The notes under the pieces are model-generated. The model was not told the DNA's origin. It saw nothing but the letters and a program-made list of their open reading frames with translations, and did not search any database. The position numbers and the translations under genes are program-made. Below, in pieces: positions 16,171-24,866 of a stretch of 64,000 bases of DNA (position 1 is its first letter; the number at the start of each line of letters is the position of its first letter). The DNA lies in assembly GCF_012932965.1 (NCBI RefSeq), contig NZ_JABBXH010000002.1:62001-126000 (forward strand), in the 5' to 3' direction. This stretch comes from Thalassotalea algicola (GTDB lineage: Bacteria; Pseudomonadota; Gammaproteobacteria; Enterobacterales; Alteromonadaceae).

Positions 16171-16524
16171 ATGTCAGACAATCTAAATCGTTACATCCAA
16201 ATTGGCGATTGGTGTTTTGAGCTAAAAATGGTTCGAGCATTAAAAGTTGATGAATATGGTAAACCATATAATGCAATCGCAAATTGCAACATTAATGGTG
16301 ATTCTATGTATGTCGATGGATTAGTGACTAAGTCAGATGAAGAGTTTACTAAAGATGACTTTATGACGTTTTATAAGTTTACTGAAATGATGGGGTTAGA
16401 TAACTTTGCTTACCATCGTTACCATAATGGCAAATCAGTAACTAAAGAAGTTAAAGTTAGAAAACCTGAACCTAAAGTTGAACAAAGCATAGAAGAACCT
16501 GCCTTTATCAAGTTAGTTAAATAA
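16171..16524 (+). CDS. Conserved-looking hypothetical protein
   Basis: A 117-residue soluble protein with no signal peptide or membrane segment and a good ribosome site (GGAG). The N-terminal two-thirds looks like a compact mixed fold (YIQIGDWCFELKMVRALKVDEYGK, INGDSMYVDGLVTK). The tail is charged (VKVRKPEPKVEQSIEEP). I do not recognise it. It stands alone between the acylase and the GGDEF-EAL gene. Confidence 0.6.
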   Translation: MSDNLNRYIQIGDWCFELKMVRALKVDEYGKPYNAIANCNINGDSMYVDGLVTKSDEEFTKDDFMTFYKFTEMMGLDNFAYHRYHNGKSVTKEVKVRKPEPKVEQSIEEPAFIKLVK

Positions 16525-16656
16525 CTAGTGTATTCTGTATACAACTATTTGAAGACATAAAATACCTGCCTTATAAACCAAGTAAAACTGTAACAATAAT
16601 GGATCGTATGCTTAATTTTTGATACTATCCAGCGCAATTTTTGTACGTCGTTTTAT

Positions 16657-18633
16657 GTGATAATTTTGTTGTATATCTTTAAACGAAAGTTTTATTTTCT
16701 TTTCAGTATCTTAGCAGTAATGACGCTTAGCATATTTTTTGTCGCGGCCATGTCGCCGCTCGAAATGTTTGTGGTCAGCGGCATAATTATCGCTATTTCT
16801 TTGTATTTGTATCGACGTCAAATAAGCTGGCAGTTGAGTCAGTTGTTAATGCATATGTTGTCGAATGACACCGAAACGCAACCAACGCTTGTTTCTAAAT
16901 GGCTATCTTCAGTATTTTCACATCTAGAACGCTACGTTCTTCAGTTAACTAATGAACGTAATGGCTACATAGAAACGCTAAATGCTATCAATGATGCAGT
17001 AATTCGAACCGACGCAGCCGGGAAGATATCGGCAGTTAATAAAGCGTGCTTGGCGTTGTTTTCTTGTCAACAAGAGAACTTACTGCATAACGATTACGAC
17101 TTGTGTCAGCGCGCCATTGAAGTACCTGAAGATCATGTGGATTTTCATGAGGTATTGAAAAAGCTTAGCGTTAAGCAGCGAACTAATTTATATAAATCAG
17201 TTTTTCATGTTGATATGAACAATCGCATTTTGGCGATCGAAAGACAGGTTACACCCGTATACAGTGGCGATGAGCTTATTGGCACTGTTGTGGTGCTTAG
17301 GGATGTCACTACAGCTGAAAAGCTAAGAAAACGTCTTCGTTTTCAAGCAAATCACGACAATGTCACAAAGCTATTTAATCGCTACAAATTTGAGCAACGA
17401 TTAACTGATGCTTGGCATGATGCACAGGAAAATAGTGAGCAGCACGCGTTGCTGCAAATGGATATGGATCGTTTTAAGCTTATAAATGATAATGCTGGCC
17501 ACGCAGCTGGTGATCAGTTATTACGTGACGTAGCTAATATTTTAAAACTCAATGTACGCTCAAGCGACATATGTGCGCGTATAGGCGGCGATGAATTTGC
17601 TATTTTGCTTTACCAAGTAACACCTGACATAGTGCAGTCAGTTATGAATAAGCTGAACTTGGCATTAAAACAATTACCATTTAGCGCTTCAGGACAAGTA
17701 TTTGAAGTAGGCGCTAGTATTGGTGGTACTTTAATTAATGCCAAATCTCCACACATCACAGAATTGAAGCGCCAAGCTGATGCTGCTTGTTTTATTGCAA
17801 AAAACAAGGGTATAAATAACAATCAGCTCTTCAGTCAAAATGATGATCAATTAATGTCATTGCAACAAGAACCTCGTTGGGCTGCGCGAATACATCAAGC
17901 ACTAGAAAGTGATGAATTTGCTTTGTTTTATCAATCTATACAAGCGCTTGATAACATCGATAACCCTAAACAACACATCGAAATATTACTTCGTTTACAA
18001 TCGGGTGGTAAGCTATTGAGCCCTAACGTATTTTTGCCGGCGGTTGAACGCTTTCGTTTAACGGATAAAGTGGATTATTGGGTTGTTTCAAAAACTTTTG
18101 CTTGGTTTGAACAACAACCTGAACTTTGGCAAAAACAAGTCATAGCGATTAATTTGTCTGGCGATAGCATTACCAATGAACATTTCATTACCAAGGTGCT
18201 TGAATGCCAACGTAGCTATAACTTTCCATCATCAGCTATTTGCTTTGAAATAACAGAAACCGCAGCAATTGCAGATATGAATTTAGCACGTCAAATGGTC
18301 GATAGACTTCAAATGGTAGGATTCAACATCGCATTGGATGACTTTGGCAAAGGCTTTAGTACCTTTAGTTATCTAAAAAGTTTGCCTGCACAGTACATCA
18401 AAATTGATGGTAGTTATGTCGAGGAAATTCTGACAAGTGAAAGTGATCACTCCATCGTGAAAGCGATAGCTACTATGGCTAAAACCATGGATATGAAAAC
18501 GATTGCGGAATTTGTGCAATGTGATGAAACTATGAACTTACTAAGTGATTTAGGTGTCGACTTTGTTCAAGGGTATGGTATCGCACTGCCTAAACCGTTA
18601 GCTGATTATCACAAAACTGAGCCAATTCATTAA
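16657..18633 (+). CDS. Membrane PAS-GGDEF-EAL cyclic-di-GMP signalling protein
   Basis: A 658-residue hybrid protein with N-terminal TM helices (about residues 10-48), then a PAS domain at about 105-220 (LNAINDAVIRTDAAGKISAVNKACL). The GGDEF domain has intact GGDEF at 310-314 and an intact I-site RSSD at 301-304, so cyclase activity and product inhibition are both plausible. In the EAL domain the signature reads E442-I-L instead of EAL. The other catalytic elements remain: INLS, FEITET, DDFGKGFS, KIDG, AEFV and QGYG, so phosphodiesterase activity is likely. The start is uncertain: GTG 16657 has no clear ribosome site, and ATG codon 22 is an alternative that would remove part of the first helix. 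Confidence 0.9.
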   Translation: MIILLYIFKRKFYFLFSILAVMTLSIFFVAAMSPLEMFVVSGIIIAISLYLYRRQISWQLSQLLMHMLSNDTETQPTLVSKWLSSVFSHLERYVLQLTNERNGYIETLNAINDAVIRTDAAGKISAVNKACLALFSCQQENLLHNDYDLCQRAIEVPEDHVDFHEVLKKLSVKQRTNLYKSVFHVDMNNRILAIERQVTPVYSGDELIGTVVVLRDVTTAEKLRKRLRFQANHDNVTKLFNRYKFEQRLTDAWHDAQENSEQHALLQMDMDRFKLINDNAGHAAGDQLLRDVANILKLNVRSSDICARIGGDEFAILLYQVTPDIVQSVMNKLNLALKQLPFSASGQVFEVGASIGGTLINAKSPHITELKRQADAACFIAKNKGINNNQLFSQNDDQLMSLQQEPRWAARIHQALESDEFALFYQSIQALDNIDNPKQHIEILLRLQSGGKLLSPNVFLPAVERFRLTDKVDYWVVSKTFAWFEQQPELWQKQVIAINLSGDSITNEHFITKVLECQRSYNFPSSAICFEITETAAIADMNLARQMVDRLQMVGFNIALDDFGKGFSTFSYLKSLPAQYIKIDGSYVEEILTSESDHSIVKAIATMAKTMDMKTIAEFVQCDETMNLLSDLGVDFVQGYGIALPKPLADYHKTEPIH

Positions 18634-18723
18634 TAGTTACACAATGGCTTACTAGCAAAGTTTGCTATATAACACTTATTCGGTAAGCTATCGTCATTAT
18701 AAGAATAACTTTGACTGTTATTG

Positions 18724-19962
18724 ATGACGTTATCGAGCCCTTGGCGTAAAGATTTTGTAATGTTTGACGATTCACATTACCCATCTTCAAGCCTGCCTCC
18801 TTTACATTATTTAGACTCTGCAGCGACTTGTTTAATTCCAGAGCAAGTTGTCGCTGTTAATCAGCGTTATTTGCAATTTGAACACGCGAATAGTCATCGA
18901 GGTTTTTACCCCCTTTCTAGTGATTTAACTGATCGCGTAGAGAACACTCGTCAGCAAGTTGCCAGCTTTATTAACGCGCCCTGTGCACAACAAATTATAT
19001 TTACATCCGGTGCGACATCAGCGATTCATCAAATTGTTCAAGGATACTTTGCAGACAAAATAGCCGCTAAGCATAATATTGTTACTACAGTTGCAGAGCA
19101 TCACGCAAATTTTGTACCTTGGCAGCAACTTGCACAATCAGTTGGTGCTGAACTTCGCATAGCACCCGTAAAGGCAAGTGGTGAAGTCGATATTGAATTG
19201 CTAACCGAGTTGATTGACGAAAATACTTTATTGCTCACAATTAGCCATTTATCCAATGTAACAGGGGTCGAAAATCCACTTGAGCAAATTATTAACCAGA
19301 TAAAGTCGATTAATAGTTCAGTTAAAGTGGTCGTTGATGGCGCACAATACATTGGTCATTATCCTTTAGATGTTTCAACGTTAGGTTGCGATTTTTATGT
19401 GTTTTCTGGACATAAACTCTATGCAGGATTTGGCGTTGGCGTATTGTTTTGCCATCAAAGAGTCATAGAAGCAATGTCACCTGTTGTTTTTGGCGGAGGG
19501 ATGGTCGAACGTGTTACTAATAACCAAAGTTTATGGCAAACAGGTATCCGTAGATTCGAAGCTGGCAGTTTAAATGCTCAGGCTATCGTGGCGTTAGCTG
19601 CAGCTATAGAGTATATCCAATTTGCACGTAGCAATGATGCACAATTATATATGAGTGAGCTTTCCAACTATTTACGACAGCGTTTAAGCGCTATAGGGTT
19701 CTGTCAGTTTTTAGTAGCTACAGATAAAGCAACACCGATTGTCGGGTTTAATTTAAAAGGCATTCACAGTCATGATGTAGCATCTATTTTAGCCGAACAT
19801 AATGTTGCGATTCGTGCGGGTCATCATTGTGCCCAACCATTACATAGTTATTTAAATAAAAACAGTAGCATCAGAGTGTCACTTGCTTTGTATAATGAAC
19901 AGCAAGATATAGATGCTATGATTGATGGACTTGAAAAGGCACATACAATAATGGCGGTATAA
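18724..19962 (+). CDS. Cysteine desulfurase, SufS/CsdA group
   Basis: A PLP enzyme of 412 residues that takes sulfur from cysteine. It shows the PLP lysine in SGHKLYAG (Lys231), catalytic RAGHHCAQP (Cys369), the TSGATSAIHQIVQG motif and TVAEHHANFVPWQ. The RxGHHC context marks the group II (SufS) type. I start at ATG 18724; TTG 18721 and an ATG at 18760 are alternatives. It leads a run of seven same-strand genes with tiny gaps ending in a molybdenum hydroxylase. A likely job is supplying sulfur for the terminal sulfido ligand of Moco through XdhC, as NifS4 does in Rhodobacter capsulatus; this is inference from context. Confidence 0.88.
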   Translation: MTLSSPWRKDFVMFDDSHYPSSSLPPLHYLDSAATCLIPEQVVAVNQRYLQFEHANSHRGFYPLSSDLTDRVENTRQQVASFINAPCAQQIIFTSGATSAIHQIVQGYFADKIAAKHNIVTTVAEHHANFVPWQQLAQSVGAELRIAPVKASGEVDIELLTELIDENTLLLTISHLSNVTGVENPLEQIINQIKSINSSVKVVVDGAQYIGHYPLDVSTLGCDFYVFSGHKLYAGFGVGVLFCHQRVIEAMSPVVFGGGMVERVTNNQSLWQTGIRRFEAGSLNAQAIVALAAAIEYIQFARSNDAQLYMSELSNYLRQRLSAIGFCQFLVATDKATPIVGFNLKGIHSHDVASILAEHNVAIRAGHHCAQPLHSYLNKNSSIRVSLALYNEQQDIDAMIDGLEKAHTIMAV

Positions 19963-19964
19963 AG

Positions 19965-20381
19965 ATGCAAACTACGCTATATCAACAAGCGCTGTTAAGC
20001 CATCATCAAAACCCAACAGGGTTTCAACACAATATTAAGCCTAGCGCAGAAAGTGATGGTTATAACCCTGCTTGCGGGGATGAAATTACAGTAAAAATAA
20101 GTACTGAGAAAAATACAATTACAGGTATTTCATTTGAAGGTGAAAGTTGTGCAATTTGCCGAGCGTCTGCTTCGATTATGTGTCAACAAGTATCATCGCT
20201 GTCTGATGTGCAGGCTAAAGAATCTATAGCACTTATTGAAAGTTCATTTGCACAAAAGGTGCCGTTTGCTGAAGCACTATCACCATTAAATGGGGTGTTT
20301 GATTTTCCGGTACGTCAGCAATGTGCTTTACTACCTTGGCAAACGTTAAAACAGTGTTTGTCACAATTCAAAAACTCATAA
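19965..20381 (+). CDS. SufU-like zinc sulfurtransferase / scaffold
   Basis: A 138-residue SufU/IscU-fold protein starting 2 nt after the desulfurase. The ligand set of SufU is visible: C37 and D39 in NPACGDE, C62 in GESCAIC, and C120 in PVRQQCALLPW. The region between C62 and C120 has the longer SufU-type spacing, ending in FPVRQQC. In Bacillus, SufU is a Zn-bound acceptor of persulfide from SufS. Here the partner would be the preceding desulfurase and the recipient probably the Moco maturation step. SufU is typical of Firmicutes, so its presence in a gammaproteobacterial operon is notable. Confidence 0.8.
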   Translation: MQTTLYQQALLSHHQNPTGFQHNIKPSAESDGYNPACGDEITVKISTEKNTITGISFEGESCAICRASASIMCQQVSSLSDVQAKESIALIESSFAQKVPFAEALSPLNGVFDFPVRQQCALLPWQTLKQCLSQFKNS

Positions 20382-20405
20382 ATTTATTTAGCACAAAATA
20401 CAACT

Positions 20406-21410
20406 ATGCAAGAAAACTGGTTAGAAATATCCGCTCAATTTAACACTAGAGAAAGATACGTACTGGCGGTAATTATTAACACGCAAGGTGCAACTTACCG
20501 AAAGGCTGGCACACTTATGTTGATAAATGAACGTCAGCAGTGCACCGGTTTACTAAGCGGCGGCTGTTTAGAAGCTGACATAGCTCTGCACGCGCAAGCG
20601 GTTTTTAGCGAGCAAAATGTTAAATTGCTCGAATATGATTTAACCGCCGATGCTGATTTACTCTGGGGACTCGGTCTTGGCTGTGAAGGCGCTATTGATA
20701 TTTTATTGTTACCATTATCTCCAGAAAATAATCACTTAGATTTTAATGTTCTACTGACAACCATCGAGCAACGAAAACAAGGTCGATATTGGATTTCACT
20801 TCCAGAAAAAGGCGAGGAATTAGCGTTTCTCGCTAAGGCTATTTTTAGTGGACAGCATAAGGTGCCAAAAGAGGCTAATACAAGTAGTGGTCGGTGGCTT
20901 TCTATTCCTGTTACTCCCGCTATCTCGGTCGCAATATTAGGTGCTGGCCCAGACGCTATACCCCTTGCCAATATGGCAATTCAAATGGGGTGGCAAGTTA
21001 CGGTTCATGATCATAGAGAAAATGCGTTAGCTGCCATTGATTTTGACTTGGCGGTTAATAAAGTAAAATTGAGAGCTGAAAATAGTCAGTCTGGCTATTT
21101 TAAACAATTTAATGCGGCGATAGTGATGACGCATAACTTAAGCTTTGATCAGCAATATTTGGCAACGCTACTAACTAGTGAAGTTTCCTATATTGGGTTA
21201 CTCGGGCCGAAAGCTAGGCGGGACAAAATGTTAGAAACTGTGGGTAGCAATTATGCATCGCATGCTGAACGTGTCTTTGGGCCGGTTGGTTTAAATATTG
21301 GAGGAAGAAGTCCACAAGCGATAGCTTTATCAATATTAGCCGAGGTTCAACAACAGATGTCATCTCTGTTATCGGTTAGCCAACTTGATATGGCCTATGT
21401 ACAACAATAA
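20406..21410 (+). CDS. xdhC: XdhC-family molybdenum cofactor sulfuration/insertion chaperone
   Basis: A 334-residue protein with the N-terminal XdhC/CoxI domain (GATYRKAGTLMLINE, LLSGGCLEADI) and a C-terminal Rossmann domain (VAILGAGPDAIPLANMA). It ends with the signature GLLGPKARRDKMLE and GPVGLNIGGRSPQAIALSILAEV. XdhC proteins bind Moco, protect it during exchange of oxo for sulfido, and deliver it to xanthine-dehydrogenase-type enzymes. It lies 24 nt after the SufU-like gene and overlaps mocA, directly linking the sulfur donors to the hydroxylase subunits. Confidence 0.92.
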   Translation: MQENWLEISAQFNTRERYVLAVIINTQGATYRKAGTLMLINERQQCTGLLSGGCLEADIALHAQAVFSEQNVKLLEYDLTADADLLWGLGLGCEGAIDILLLPLSPENNHLDFNVLLTTIEQRKQGRYWISLPEKGEELAFLAKAIFSGQHKVPKEANTSSGRWLSIPVTPAISVAILGAGPDAIPLANMAIQMGWQVTVHDHRENALAAIDFDLAVNKVKLRAENSQSGYFKQFNAAIVMTHNLSFDQQYLATLLTSEVSYIGLLGPKARRDKMLETVGSNYASHAERVFGPVGLNIGGRSPQAIALSILAEVQQQMSSLLSVSQLDMAYVQQ

Positions 21411-22041
21411 ATCTCACACAAAACATGCAAACGACTTGGCAATTATTATTATAGCCGCCGGTAATTCAAGTCGTTTAGGACAACCAAAGCAACTTGTACA
21501 TTTCCAAGGCGAGCCGTTATTGCTAAGACAAATTAATTTGGCATTAAGTGTTAGTGATAACGTATATGTAGTGCTTGGCAGTCAATCAGAAAAGTTTCAA
21601 TCCATGCTAGAAAATATGCCTGTTAACGTGATCGACAATGAAAATTGGCAGCAGGGTATGGGCAGCTCAATTGCCTGTGGTTTTGCACAAATTGGGTCGG
21701 TTGCCGCAGCAATGTTGTTATTAGTTGATCAATGGCGAGTAACAACTGATGATTTAGTATTATTAGTGCAATCTTGGCAGCAGCAGCCAGACAATATTCA
21801 TGCCTGTAGTTGGCATAATCAAGAGGTAGGGAGTGAGAAAGAAAATGTAAGCTTCGGGCCTCCGGTAGTATTTCCGAAAGCATTTTTTACAAAATTAATT
21901 GGCCTTTCAGGTCAAATTGGTGCTAAACCTATTCTTAATAAGTATCTTGATCATGTGCAGTTTCATCAAATACGCAATGCTGAATATGACTTAGATACAC
22001 CATCACAGTTAGCAGCAATAAAAGAATTAGAACAACAATAA
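21397..22041 (+). CDS. mocA: Molybdenum cofactor cytidylyltransferase, MocA-like
   Basis: A nucleotidyltransferase of 214 residues that would attach CMP to Mo-molybdopterin. The N-terminal loop IIIAAGNSSRLGQPKQL is canonical for the family, followed by WQQGMGSSIACGF and GPPVVFPKAFF. The usual DxP-type metal-binding segment reads VDQWRVT, with Trp where Pro is expected. I choose ATG 21397, overlapping the xdhC end by 14 nt; the frame is open to a TTG at 21385. The gene order after xdhC supports MocA over MobA, because hydroxylases of this family use the cytidine dinucleotide cofactor. Confidence 0.85.
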   Translation: MYNNKSHTKHANDLAIIIIAAGNSSRLGQPKQLVHFQGEPLLLRQINLALSVSDNVYVVLGSQSEKFQSMLENMPVNVIDNENWQQGMGSSIACGFAQIGSVAAAMLLLVDQWRVTTDDLVLLVQSWQQQPDNIHACSWHNQEVGSEKENVSFGPPVVFPKAFFTKLIGLSGQIGAKPILNKYLDHVQFHQIRNAEYDLDTPSQLAAIKELEQQ

Positions 22042-22067
22042 AATAAGGCTATCAAGGAAATTAAACC

Positions 22068-22541
22068 ATGATCACCCTCAATGTTAATGGAAAAGCGCAT
22101 CAATACGATGATGATGAAAATATGCCGATTTTATGGGCATTAAGAGACATTTTGAAATACACCGGAACCAAATATGGCTGCGGCAAAGGGCTATGTGGTG
22201 CATGCACTGTGCACTTAAATGGCCAACCAATTCGTTCTTGCGCAACACCGGTTTCTGCCGTTGGTGATCAAAAAATTACCACGATAGAAGGACTTTCTGA
22301 AAAAGGTGACCATCCTGTTCAACAAGCTTGGCAAGCGTTAAATGTACCGCAGTGTGGTTATTGCCAATCTGGGCAAATAATGTCGGCGGTAGCTTTACTA
22401 GAAAATAATCCTAAGCCTGATGATGAGCAAATTGATATGGCCATGAGTGGCAACATATGTCGTTGTGGTACCTATGAGCGTATTCGTAAAGCCATCCATT
22501 TAGCTTCTGATTTAGCGATTGAAGTTAAAGGAGGCAAATAA
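22068..22541 (+). CDS. 2Fe-2S subunit of molybdenum hydroxylase (IorA/XdhA-like)
   Basis: A 157-residue electron-transfer subunit with two clusters. A plant-ferredoxin type uses C38, C43, C46 and C58 ([16 protein letters not shown]). An alpha-helical cluster uses C96, C99, C131 and C133 ([20 protein letters not shown]). The length and the IRKAIHLA ending match the small subunit of isoquinoline 1-oxidoreductase-type enzymes. It has no export signal; it probably rides with the Tat-exported large subunit, whose ATG overlaps its stop by 1 nt (TAATG). Confidence 0.92.
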   Translation: MITLNVNGKAHQYDDDENMPILWALRDILKYTGTKYGCGKGLCGACTVHLNGQPIRSCATPVSAVGDQKITTIEGLSEKGDHPVQQAWQALNVPQCGYCQSGQIMSAVALLENNPKPDDEQIDMAMSGNICRCGTYERIRKAIHLASDLAIEVKGGK

Positions 22542-24793
22542 TGAAAGTCATTGAAAATGTCAGCCGCCGAAAATTTCTCAAACAATTTGGTATTGGATCT
22601 GGTGCGTTAGTCTTAGCTGTTAACTTTCCGGAAATCTCGTTTATGCCAAAGGCGTTAGCAAGTGGTGCTGCGACGAAGTTCGAACCAAGTGTTTATGTTC
22701 ATATTAATAGTGACAATACTGTCGGTATCGTTGTCCATCGTTCCGAAATGGGGCAAGGCATTAGAACCAGTATTCCGATGATTGTTGCGGATGAATTAGA
22801 AGCTGATTGGCAGCAAGTACAAGTCATTCAAGGCTTAGGTGATAAGAAGTATGGTAGCCAGAATACTGATGGTTCACGCTCTGTGCGTAGATTTTATCAA
22901 CCGCTAAGGGAAGCTGGAGCAACGGCTCGCACTATGTTAGAACAAGCCGCAGCGAGCCAGTGGCAAGTGCCAGCCAATGAATGCTATGCCAAAGAAAACC
23001 ATATAATCCATAAGCCCAGTGGAAAGAAGGCAAGCTTTGGTTCTTTAGTAGCGATAGCTGCAACTTTACCAGTTCCAGAAGCTAAAACGCTTGTGCTCAA
23101 AGATAAGAAAGATTTTAAGTTTATTGGTAAATCTAATGTTGCTTTAGTTGATGGTCATGATATCGCGACGGGTAATACAACTTATGGTTTTGATGTTGAT
23201 CTTCCTGATATGGAGTATGTGGTTATTGCTCGTCCACCTGTGCTTGCTTCAAAACTTGGAAGATTTGATGCCAGTAAAGCGAAGAAAATTAAAGGCGTAG
23301 TAGATGTTGTTGCTTTGGACAATATCGAAGAGCCGCCTTTATTTAAACCGCTTGGTGGCGTTGCCATTATAGCGACTAACTCGTGGGCGGCGATGCAGGG
23401 TCGTGAAGCTTTAGAAATTGAATGGATAAATAGCGGTCATGAGGTTTATAACTCAGACACTTATAAGGCTGCTCTGGCTGCAAGTTGTGATAAAGCTGAC
23501 ACAGTACTGCGAAAAAAGGGGAATGTTGATAAGGCGCTCGCATCGGCTGAGAAGGTATTGGCGGCTGAATATTATGTGCCCGAATTGATACATGCTCCAA
23601 TGGAGCCACCAGCAGCAACGGCACATTATCATGATGGTATTTTTGATATATGGGCATGTACACAAACACCGCAATCTGCGCAAGGTACAGTGGCGCAGCT
23701 TCTTAAAGTTGAACCTGAAAAGGTTAATATTAATGTGACATTATTGGGTGGTGGTTTTGGCAGAAAATCAAAACCAGACTTTGTTGTGGAAGCAGCACTA
23801 ATGTCAAAGCTTCGTGGTAAGCCTGTAAAAGTTTTATGGACGCGAGAAGACGAAATAAAAAATGGTTACTATCACGCTGTTAGTTATCAAAAACTCAAAG
23901 CAGGCATTAGCCAAAATAATGAAGTAACGGCATGGCAGCATAATGTTGCGTTGCCAACTATTGGCGCAACTTTTAGTAAAGGAGCTAATGTTATAGGCTC
24001 AGAGGCAAATTTAGGCCTCATTGATATGCCGTATGACATTGCTAATGTTCAGTGTGCGGCAGGTAAGGCTGAAGCACATACGCGAATAGGTTGGCTGCGT
24101 TCTGTTACAAATATCAATCAGGCATTTGCGGTGTGTTCATTTGCTGATGAATTAGCTAATCAAGCTGGTGCTGATCCTAAAGACCACTTAATAAAGTTAA
24201 TTGGCTCAGATCGACAAATAGATTTGGCTCAGGAAAATGCAAAATACGGAAATTACGGCGAAGAACTTTCACGCTATCCGATAGACACTGCAAGGTTAAA
24301 AGCAGTTGTTGAACGCGTTGCAAAGCTCGCAAAGTGGCAAGAAAAACGGCCTAAAGGAAAAGCACTTGGTATCGCAGTACATAGGAGCTTTGTCAGCTAT
24401 GTTGCTTGTATAGCTGAAGTTTCTGAAGCAGCTAGCGGAAAAGTTAAAGTTGATAAAGTTTGGTTTAGTGTAGACTGTGGTACGGCTGTTAATCCTGAAC
24501 GTATTCGTTCGCAAATGGAAGGTGCTGCTGTTTTTGGTTTATCGTTGACTTTCTTTGGCGAATTAACGGCTAAAGATGGCGTGATAGAACAAAGTAATTT
24601 TCATGACTATCCCATGGCAAGAATAACTGATACGCCAGAAACAATTGTTGATATCGTTGAAAGTGAGCATCCTCCAGGTGGTGTCGGTGAACCAGGCGTT
24701 CCGCCTGTTGCTCCTGCTATTACCAATGCTATTTTCGCATTAACAGGTAAGCGTTATAGAGAACTTCCACTTGTTAAACAAGGTATTGTTTAA
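22541..24793 (+). CDS. Molybdopterin-binding large subunit of molybdenum hydroxylase (IorB-like, Tat-exported)
   Basis: A 750-residue xanthine-oxidase-family subunit. A Tat signal SRRKFLKQFGIGSGALVLA lies at residues 8-26. Moco-binding motifs include GGGFGRK and, near the C-terminus, GGVGEPGVPPVAPAI, where Glu717 is the catalytic base. The two-subunit layout without an FAD subunit is that of the isoquinoline 1-oxidoreductase / periplasmic aldehyde oxidase group, so electrons must leave through another carrier. The substrate is unknown; aldehydes or N-heterocycles are typical. It is the last gene of the operon that carries its own maturation set. Confidence 0.92.
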   Translation: MKVIENVSRRKFLKQFGIGSGALVLAVNFPEISFMPKALASGAATKFEPSVYVHINSDNTVGIVVHRSEMGQGIRTSIPMIVADELEADWQQVQVIQGLGDKKYGSQNTDGSRSVRRFYQPLREAGATARTMLEQAAASQWQVPANECYAKENHIIHKPSGKKASFGSLVAIAATLPVPEAKTLVLKDKKDFKFIGKSNVALVDGHDIATGNTTYGFDVDLPDMEYVVIARPPVLASKLGRFDASKAKKIKGVVDVVALDNIEEPPLFKPLGGVAIIATNSWAAMQGREALEIEWINSGHEVYNSDTYKAALAASCDKADTVLRKKGNVDKALASAEKVLAAEYYVPELIHAPMEPPAATAHYHDGIFDIWACTQTPQSAQGTVAQLLKVEPEKVNINVTLLGGGFGRKSKPDFVVEAALMSKLRGKPVKVLWTREDEIKNGYYHAVSYQKLKAGISQNNEVTAWQHNVALPTIGATFSKGANVIGSEANLGLIDMPYDIANVQCAAGKAEAHTRIGWLRSVTNINQAFAVCSFADELANQAGADPKDHLIKLIGSDRQIDLAQENAKYGNYGEELSRYPIDTARLKAVVERVAKLAKWQEKRPKGKALGIAVHRSFVSYVACIAEVSEAASGKVKVDKVWFSVDCGTAVNPERIRSQMEGAAVFGLSLTFFGELTAKDGVIEQSNFHDYPMARITDTPETIVDIVESEHPPGGVGEPGVPPVAPAITNAIFALTGKRYRELPLVKQGIV

Positions 24794-24830
24794 TCGTAGG
24801 ACATTAACCAATGGAGTTTAATTAAGCATA

Positions 24831-24856
24831 TGGCGCTGGGTGAATACCTTGCGCCA
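24831..24856. terminator. Hairpin between the Mo-hydroxylase operon and the convergent HD-GYP gene
   Basis: TGGCGC pairs with GCGCCA, with an inner GGT/ACC extension. The following sequence is only moderately T-rich, so the hairpin is clear but its strength as an intrinsic terminator is uncertain. Confidence 0.4.
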
Positions 24857-24866
24857 TTGCTATTCT

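Noticed and set aside
23376-23683. Two overlapping minus-strand ORFs inside the Mo-hydroxylase large subunit
   Set aside because: Both lie antisense within a well-supported gene with clear motifs, lack ribosome sites and have implausible composition (Cys/His/Met-rich).
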